Of a stretch of 38,819 nucleotides of DNA, positions 33,574 through 38,819 are shown in pieces. Positions within the stretch are counted from its first letter, which is position 1, and each line of letters opens with the position of its first letter. Origin of the DNA: Acutalibacter sp. 1XD8-33 (GTDB taxonomy: Bacteria; Bacillota; Clostridia; Oscillospirales; Acutalibacteraceae); contig NZ_RAZF01000028.1 in assembly GCF_003612555.1 (NCBI RefSeq), positions 1 to 38,819 of the forward strand, in the 5' to 3' direction. A program made the translations under genes and the position numbers. The notes beneath the pieces are model-generated. The model made no database searches. It worked only from the letters and a program-made list of their open reading frames with translations, and was not told the origin of the DNA.

Positions 33574-34537
33574 AAATATCCAGGTCCATTTTTATCTCGC
33601 TGGACTCCATTCCATCCATATCCACGCCCATGTTTGCCAGCAGTTCCTGGGCGGCATTATAGCCCATCTCCTTCTGCCGGTTGTTCATGGCCGCGACTTC
33701 AATAATCACCGCCAGATTCCGCCCGGGTTTCACCGGAATTGTAATCACCGGAATGCGGATTCCCAATATCTCAGTAAACGCGTTTTCGATCCCCATACGG
33801 TCGTATACTTTGGCGGCGTCCCAAGGCTCCAGCTTGATGCAGAGCTCAATTTTCTGCGTAGGCTTCACCGCGCCGGTGCCAAAAATGCGCTGCGCGTTAA
33901 TGACCCCAATACCTCGCAGCTCAATGAAGTGGCGGATATTTTCCGGGGCCTGGCCCACCAGGGAAATACTGGAAACCCGGCGGATCTCTACAGCGTCGTC
34001 GGCAATCAGCCTGTGTCCCCGTTTGATCAGCTCAATGGCCGCCTCTGACTTTCCCACGCCGCTGTCCCCCACCAGAAGGATCCCCTCTCCATACACCTCC
34101 ATAAACACGCCATGGCGGGTAATTCTGGGCGCCAGCTCCACATTAAGATAGGCAACCAGACTGGCCAGTGCACTAGAGGTGGTATCTTGGGATAATAGCA
34201 AGGGGATTTCGTATTTTTCTGCAGCCGCCAGCATCATGTCCCAAGGCTGAATGCCCCGGGCCAGGATAACCGCCACCGGATGCAGGGCAAAATAGCGCTC
34301 AATCGCCTCGGTTCGGGGCTCCTCCCCAAAACGGTTGAGCAGCCCCATTTCCGAACGGCCCAGAATCGCGATACGGTCGGTATCAAAATATTCATAGAAG
34401 CCGTTCAGCTCCAGACCAGGCCTGGTCACATCCCGGGAGCGAACGGGGATCAGGCTGGGATCCCGAGGCAAATAGAGCGGGGTGAGCCCCTGATTTTCTA
34501 TTATTTTTGACAATGGCAGGGTATATTCTTCCACCAT
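33572..34537 (-). CDS. hprK: HPr kinase/phosphorylase
   Basis: This 321-residue enzyme phosphorylates Ser46 of HPr with ATP and removes it, the sensor step of carbon catabolite control in Firmicutes. The C-terminal kinase half shows the P-loop GDSGVGKSEAAIEL (residues 157-170), GHRLIADDAVEI, IELRGIGVINAQRIFG (family signature) and KIELCIKLEPWD. The N-terminal half is the MurF-like domain. AGGAGG lies eight to twelve bases before ATG 34537. First gene of the hprK-murB-rapZ line; an extended -10 (34622-34630) could drive it. Confidence 0.96.
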   Translation of the reverse strand: MVEEYTLPLSKIIENQGLTPLYLPRDPSLIPVRSRDVTRPGLELNGFYEYFDTDRIAILGRSEMGLLNRFGEEPRTEAIERYFALHPVAVILARGIQPWDMMLAAAEKYEIPLLLSQDTTSSALASLVAYLNVELAPRITRHGVFMEVYGEGILLVGDSGVGKSEAAIELIKRGHRLIADDAVEIRRVSSISLVGQAPENIRHFIELRGIGVINAQRIFGTGAVKPTQKIELCIKLEPWDAAKVYDRMGIENAFTEILGIRIPVITIPVKPGRNLAVIIEVAAMNNRQKEMGYNAAQELLANMGVDMDGMESSEIKMDLDI

Positions 34538-34621
34538 ATCATTCTCCTCCTAAATCGTTGTAAAAGCAATCACTCTATTGTGTTGAAAGCGCAACATGGA
34601 AAACACCACATAGTAATTTAT

Positions 34622-34630
34622 AGTATACCA
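34622..34630 (-). promoter_or_regulatory. Possible extended -10 for hprK
   Basis: On the minus strand TGGTATACT (TG-n-TATACT) lies about 85 bases before the hprK ATG; no clear -35 is visible. Confidence 0.35.
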
Positions 34631-34672
34631 CATATTGCTCACGATGGAAAGAGGCTTTCAAAAAACTCTTGG

Positions 34673-34695
34673 CCTGAAAAAATTTTCAGGTTTTT
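34673..34695 (+). terminator. AT-rich stem-loop before the tRNA promoter
   Basis: CCTGAAAA-AA-TTTTCAGG followed by TTTTT. It may insulate the tRNA promoter; it has few GC pairs. Confidence 0.3.
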
Positions 34696-34707
34696 CAAAA
34701 AAAACTC

Positions 34708-34736
34708 TTGCAATTCTTTCCCATGTGTAGTATACT
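34708..34736 (+). promoter_or_regulatory. tRNA-fMet promoter
   Basis: TTGCAA (34708-34713), 17 bases, TATACT (34731-34736), 32 bases before the tRNA 5' end. Confidence 0.75.
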
Positions 34737-34768
34737 AAATAAGCACTAATGAAGAACGATTCAAATAA

Positions 34769-34845
<77 letters not shown>

Positions 34846-34848
34846 CAC

Positions 34849-34890
34849 ATATGGCCCAGAACACTAAGTTCTGGGCCATATCTTGTGTTT
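34849..34890 (+). terminator. Terminator of tRNA-fMet
   Basis: ATATGGCCCAGAAC pairs perfectly with GTTCTGGGCCATAT around ACTAA, followed by CTTGTGTTTT. It starts four bases after the CCA. Confidence 0.8.
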
Positions 34891-34983
34891 TCAGGTTGTT
34901 TGCATACTAGTTTTGACCCCATTTTTACCCCTAAAACTGTAAACCATATACCTTTACAGTTGAATTCGAGTTGAATTTAGCCT

Positions 34984-36402
34984 TTAGACCGGGATTTGCA
35001 GGAGCAGTTGCCCTGCATCCAAGACCAGCATATGGGCTGGGGTTGGTTCAGGCGGACATAGGTTTATCAGCAGTTCCTCTTGCAGCCGCTCCTTCATTTC
35101 CTGTAGGCTCTGGTACAGGTCCGCACCAGTAAACTGCACCTGTGGAAAGTCCGGTGCGGTAAACAAGAATCCTCCTGTTGCCAGTGGCGTTGCGATAACT
35201 GGATAGGAAATCGCCTGCGCCGGAGCTTGGCCCATGTCGAATAGTTCCTCCATCAGCGCCATGCTCTCAACTTTGTGGCTGGTCAGCACATGGGCATAGG
35301 TGTCCATAGTGAATGATACGGAGGCGTGGCCTAGAATGACCGACAGAGTTTTTGCGTCCATGCCCTGCTCCATAGCTCGGGAGGCGAAGGTATGTCTCAG
35401 GGCATGAAGCGTGAAGTGCCTGAGGCCAGCCAAGTTGAGGATTTGGTTGTACTGGTCCTTAAAAGTTCGAGGCTCCATGTAACCTCCCAGGGGATTGGTG
35501 ACAATCATGCCACTGTCGACGTAGTTCTCGCCCGCCGCTTGGCGATCGCTCTGTTGGACTGCTTTCCAGTTCATCAGGTCTTGCATAACAGCGGGAAGAA
35601 TCGGAATGGAGCGGATAGAATTCTGGGATTTGGGGCTCTGTATCACGATTTCGGTCTTGCTCTCCCCTGGCGGGACTGCACCACGCTTCTTCAAGCGGTT
35701 CAGTGTCCTGCGTATGTGCAATAACCCTGCTTGCACGTCTAAATCTTCCCAGCGCAACCCCAGCACCTCTCCAATGCGTAGGCCGGTAAAGAGCACCAGA
35801 CGGATAAAAACGCCGTAGCGGTGCTGGTAGCTGGCCTTGATGAGCCGTACCTGTTCGTCCCTGGTCAGTATTTCGATTTGAGGCTTGTCTCCCTGCGGCA
35901 GGTTGATGGCGGAGGCCGGATTGCTGGGGATGTATCCCTCGTTGACTGCAAAGGAAAAGGCCTTGTGCAAAAACAGATTGAGATTCACAATCGTTTTTGG
36001 CGCAAGGCCCTCTGCCTCGGCTTTGTAATTGTAGAATTCCTGCAACAACCGAGGCGTGACGTCCCGGAGCTGCAAGCCGCCCAAGCTGGGCTTTAAATGG
36101 ATTCGTATGTACCCCTCATAGCTGATATAGGTAGATTGCTTCAAGGAGCGCTTCATGTAGACCTCAAGGCACATATCCAGCCACTCGCCAAGAGTGATGC
36201 TGCTGAACGCATTTGGAGCTGAATCCCGCAGGACGGACAGCTCATGGAGCAGCTTAACGGCTTCCTCCTGGGTATCTGTGTAGCGGGAAACCCTCTTTGG
36301 CTTCCCGGTCGCGTAGTCGATTCCAACCGTCACACGGACCTCCCAGCGGCCGTCGGGCCTTTGACGGATGTTTCCCTCTTTGTTTGCTCTGATTTTTGAC
36401 AT
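34984..36402 (-). CDS. Tyrosine integrase with C-terminal HicB-like domain
   Basis: This is a 472-residue protein. The N-terminal arm-binding region (GNIRQRPDGRWEVRV...TDTQEEA) and SAM-like core-binding domain (LGEWLDMCLEVYMKRSLKQSTYISYEGYIRIHL) precede the catalytic domain with Arg in TGLRIGEVLGLRWEDL, HALRHTFASRAM, and LGHASVSFTMDTYAHV (nucleophile Tyr). After the usual end (about residue 390) comes YPVIATPLATGGFLFTAPDFPQVQFTGADLYQSLQEMKERLQEEL...LPPEP-like, ending LLQIPV. This follows the HicB antitoxin pattern (PDxPxVxTxGxxxxEAxxxxxEAL). ATG 36402 is preferred over TTG 36411. It lies 138 bases from the tRNA 3' end, typical for an element integrated into that tRNA. Confidence 0.9.
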   Translation of the reverse strand: MSKIRANKEGNIRQRPDGRWEVRVTVGIDYATGKPKRVSRYTDTQEEAVKLLHELSVLRDSAPNAFSSITLGEWLDMCLEVYMKRSLKQSTYISYEGYIRIHLKPSLGGLQLRDVTPRLLQEFYNYKAEAEGLAPKTIVNLNLFLHKAFSFAVNEGYIPSNPASAINLPQGDKPQIEILTRDEQVRLIKASYQHRYGVFIRLVLFTGLRIGEVLGLRWEDLDVQAGLLHIRRTLNRLKKRGAVPPGESKTEIVIQSPKSQNSIRSIPILPAVMQDLMNWKAVQQSDRQAAGENYVDSGMIVTNPLGGYMEPRTFKDQYNQILNLAGLRHFTLHALRHTFASRAMEQGMDAKTLSVILGHASVSFTMDTYAHVLTSHKVESMALMEELFDMGQAPAQAISYPVIATPLATGGFLFTAPDFPQVQFTGADLYQSLQEMKERLQEELLINLCPPEPTPAHMLVLDAGQLLLQIPV

Positions 36403-36572
36403 CTGGCTCAACCCTTTCCAATTGGATTTGAAACTGCTTTTCGGTTTCAGGGTTATAATATGTGCCTGAAATGTTGGTGAAAAGCGGTTCTTTATTGGAT
36501 AGGTTTAATTGTGTTTATCTTTGTACTATAATAGCTATTTTAGAAGTGCATTCAGCTGATATTAGAGCCAGT

Positions 36573-38498
36573 CTATTCAGACATATCTCCAGAAGATTCT
36601 TCCACAAATGTTTCGCTTATCCCTGCTTCACTCTTCTCATCCTTCTTGTGAGTAATCTTCAAGAGTTTGTTTCCAGCAGAATCACAAGAATATGGCAAGT
36701 CGAAGTAATCGCTAACTCGGTTTATATCTGCTTTCCAGCGGCCACTTTCCTGTTGATTTTTCATTTTAATGCCAAATACATTATGTTCTTCATCCAAGAG
36801 ATTTAATAGCATATTCCATAGCTCCATCCCTGCCTCCCGGGAGAACGGAGACATCTCTAGGTATTTTTCAAAACAGCTCCTAACTTTGGGCGTAGTGCGG
36901 TCAATAACATCTTCCAAAGAATCATCAAACTTCATATCGGGGCTATAGTCTAAATCGAACCAAGCACAAATACTCTTTTCAAAAAGATGATTTCCTTTTA
37001 GAATATTATCGATTGCTGTCTCATAAAAACCTTCTTCTATAGACAATTGATATGGCGCATACAAGCTCATATCAATAGAATTCCTACTCAAGTAACTTGG
37101 AACGCCAAAAAGTTTCTGGAACTCCTCGTCAATATTCCCGCTCTCCCAATGGTCACGGAAAAACCGATGAGGGTCATTATGAAATTGATGGGCTAAATCC
37201 AGGTTATTCTTTGTCAAACCTTTACGTTTGTTCAGCTCTTCAACATCAGGAACCAGCACATACAAATTCACAACATCTCCTTCCTTTATGCGTTTCCTTC
37301 CTAGCATTTGTATAACCTCTGACTTATCCACCGAATCGACCACAATGTGTTTTAGCTCATCATCATGAAAATTGATGCCATTGTAGAGTATCGTTGTTGA
37401 AATAAGCACGCGATTCTCGAACCGTTCTCTGCGCATCATGTCTTGTAAGGATTGCCTGTCATTTCCTTTTATATCTGCATGGACAAATTGAGCGCACTTT
37501 CCAAGAATAGATTTCAATTCTTCGCCTTGTTTCTTAGTGCGGACAAAAATCAGCCATTTGTCAGAAGATGAAGCATCGTTTATTGCATTCACAATATTTT
37601 GCCACTCGCGGAAAAAGTGCAGGCGTACATAATCATAATTCGTAGAAAACTTATATACTTGCAGATAGTGCCTCTGGGACACTGTATTACACCACTGCTT
37701 CGTATCCTCGCGCTTCTGATTAAGCCTTATCATTTCACGTTCATGTCTGTCCTTTAGTTCCGTAACATTCTCTCCCTTTTTGAGGGCATCGTCCATTTCA
37801 GCTTTTTGATTTTCCTCTACCCTTTGCTTATTAGCATCTTCAATCTGTATGGTTCCGTTGCAATAATTATCCAAAGCAATTTTTTCTTCGAGCAAAAGAA
37901 CAGGTTCTACACTATCCGGCGTAGCTGTCATGTAAATCCGAGTTGTCCAAAAGAAACACGAAATCAGTGCTTTAAGAATCTCGCTTGTATGTGAATTATA
38001 GGTGGAATCGGAACAGAAAAAATGGGCCTCATCGCATATCACCGCTTGAACATATCTAATGGTGCCATACCAATCATGCTTTATGTATGACATAGCTTCT
38101 TGATAAGTTATAATGTCAACATTATTCCAAACAGGGTAGTTGCGAAGTGAACTTGTACCCATTGTAGGCATAGGGCTTAACCTGTTTCCCATAGTTCGCT
38201 GTTGCAAACAGAGTCCGCTTCTATTTGTGAGAAGAAGAATTCTTCCTCCATTTCTCGCGATAATTCTAGACAGATGCTCCAACACAAATGTACTTTTTCC
38301 TGAGCCAGTGGGAGCATTTATAAGTGCTGGTCTTGGTGGATAGCGTTTTGCGGCCCTTGTAGTAAAATCATGCTTAAACCATTCATTGGCTACATTAGTC
38401 ATTTTATCTACGAGATTACCAGAGCCCATATCATTGACGCGCTTGTTGAGCTGACAGCCACTACCAATAAGTGATATCACATCCCACTTAGAATCCAT
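36573..38498 (-). CDS. DEAH-box SF2 helicase-like protein (island cargo)
   Basis: This is a 641-residue protein. Motif I NAPTGSGKST at about residues 64-73, Ia ILLLTNRSG, motif II CDEAHFF, motif III MTATPDS, then a charged, helical insert (EDANKQRVEENQKAEMDD...EREMIRLNQKRED). RecA domain 2 follows with LIFVRTKKQGEEL, VLISTTILYNGINF and motif VI QMLGRKRI. The C-terminal 200 residues match nothing I know. It is an ATP-driven nucleic-acid remodeller; the role could be element replication or phage defence, neither shown. The gene is AT-rich like the left edge of the window and unlike the chromosome. GGAGGG lies six bases before ATG 38498. It heads the island beyond the integrase. Confidence 0.75.
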   Translation of the reverse strand: MDSKWDVISLIGSGCQLNKRVNDMGSGNLVDKMTNVANEWFKHDFTTRAAKRYPPRPALINAPTGSGKSTFVLEHLSRIIARNGGRILLLTNRSGLCLQQRTMGNRLSPMPTMGTSSLRNYPVWNNVDIITYQEAMSYIKHDWYGTIRYVQAVICDEAHFFCSDSTYNSHTSEILKALISCFFWTTRIYMTATPDSVEPVLLLEEKIALDNYCNGTIQIEDANKQRVEENQKAEMDDALKKGENVTELKDRHEREMIRLNQKREDTKQWCNTVSQRHYLQVYKFSTNYDYVRLHFFREWQNIVNAINDASSSDKWLIFVRTKKQGEELKSILGKCAQFVHADIKGNDRQSLQDMMRRERFENRVLISTTILYNGINFHDDELKHIVVDSVDKSEVIQMLGRKRIKEGDVVNLYVLVPDVEELNKRKGLTKNNLDLAHQFHNDPHRFFRDHWESGNIDEEFQKLFGVPSYLSRNSIDMSLYAPYQLSIEEGFYETAIDNILKGNHLFEKSICAWFDLDYSPDMKFDDSLEDVIDRTTPKVRSCFEKYLEMSPFSREAGMELWNMLLNLLDEEHNVFGIKMKNQQESGRWKADINRVSDYFDLPYSCDSAGNKLLKITHKKDEKSEAGISETFVEESSGDMSE

Positions 38499-38503
38499 CT
38501 TTA

Positions 38504-38536
38504 CCCTCCATTATGCCGTGACACATTCTAGTGTCA
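38504..38536 (-). promoter_or_regulatory. Helicase promoter with an internal dyad
   Basis: On the minus strand TTGACA is followed after 16 bases by CATAAT just before the GGAGGG ribosome site. The palindrome TGACAC-ATTCTA-GTGTCA (38519-38536) starts within the -35 box and fills much of the spacer. If this is the promoter the leader would be almost absent, so a farther upstream start is also possible. Confidence 0.4.
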
Positions 38537-38661
38537 ATTATTTTTTGCGCATACAAGATATGCACCCCCGCATTTGGGAAGATGGGATGCAACTATATAT
38601 ATTCCTGTGCTAGGCCTCCCATTTTTCTATTGCAATTATACCAATTTATTCACTAAATTTC

Positions 38662-38694
38662 AAGCCCCCAGCACAACATCAGTGCTGGGGGCTT
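38662..38694. terminator. Strong stem-loop upstream of the helicase
   Basis: AAGCCCCCAGCAC pairs perfectly with GTGCTGGGGGCTT around AACATCA. It probably ends a gene beyond the window on either strand. The rest of 38537-38819 is AT-rich and shows no gene; a small dyad GCATA-CAAGA-TATGC is at 38549-38563. Confidence 0.6.
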
Positions 38695-38819
38695 CACCAA
38701 AATTCAAAGAGGAGCAAATAATCGGTAAGAAACAAAAATAAGACTAACTAGGGTTTACTGAAAAATGAGGAAAAGAGGAAAAGGAAAAGAGATTTGAAAA
38801 TAGAGCAAAAGCGAGCGCG

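Noticed and set aside
36500-36535. Plus-strand TATAAT boxes downstream of the helicase
   Set aside because: AT-rich intergenic DNA gives such boxes by chance; no -35 with good match and no gene follows on that strand.
38562-38572. ACCCCCGCA matching the tRNA-fMet 3' end as a possible second attachment site
   Set aside because: Only nine bases, too short and placed before the helicase, inside the presumed island.

Overview
This looks like chromosomal DNA of a moderately GC-rich, spore-forming gut member of the Clostridia, most likely Oscillospiraceae near Flavonifractor, Pseudoflavonifractor or Lawsonibacter. The genus is inferred from gene content and style, not from a search. Supporting signs are a YunB-type sporulation gene, the Firmicutes block hprK-murB-rapZ-whiA-dnaE-pfkA on one strand, and a FeoA/FeoA/FeoB/FeoB-associated iron operon.

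Layout. Bases 1-1300 are AT-rich: the 5' end of a zinc-ribbon-like gene, a DUF4238-like remnant and an intact IrrE/ImmA-like zincin. Bases 1650-7505 are a decaying integrative element resembling Tn1549-type elements: a frameshifted element protein, an intact Nudix gene, broken cytosine-C5 and adenine-N6 methyltransferases, a Cys-rich small protein coupled to an AbrB-like protein, a broken SpaA/Cna-B surface protein, a relaxase-like scrap and an HTH scrap. Bases 7640-11450 hold truncated flavodoxin and MATE genes fused tail to tail by a deletion, an MFS exporter, a LacI-type repressor with matching operators before itself and the exporter, and a deleted LysR gene. Bases 11500-12600 carry a small XRE protein and a CmpB-like membrane protein.

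Bases 12800-19620 are stable chromosome: galE-maf-yunB-ligA, then galK and a DUF3267 zincin. Bases 19770-23005 are the iron operon, whose feoB is split by a one-base frameshift. Bases 23100-23775 are debris, including an IS200-type transposase fragment. Bases 23811-34537 run on the minus strand: hprK, murB, rapZ, a P-loop ATPase where many relatives have yvcK, whiA, dnaE, pfkA and a conserved hypothetical. Initiator tRNA-fMet (34769-34845) has a tyrosine integrase facing its 3' end. That integrase carries a C-terminal HicB-like domain and is followed by a large DEAH helicase, which marks the start of a genomic island running off the right edge.

The most unusual signal is a family of palindrome-rich repeats. 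Five intergenic copies share ordered blocks (12054-12157, 17333-17718, 29083-29290, 30963-31070, 33025-33573). Between copies, short perfect hairpins are present or absent at precise points. Hairpins of the same style sit inside coding sequence: several in the cytosine methyltransferase, one in frame in the Cys-rich gene, and one that exactly explains the SpaA frameshift. Many begin AGAGTT and end AACTCT. This suggests a very small inserting hairpin element, possibly moved in trans. No CRISPR array or rRNA gene was seen.
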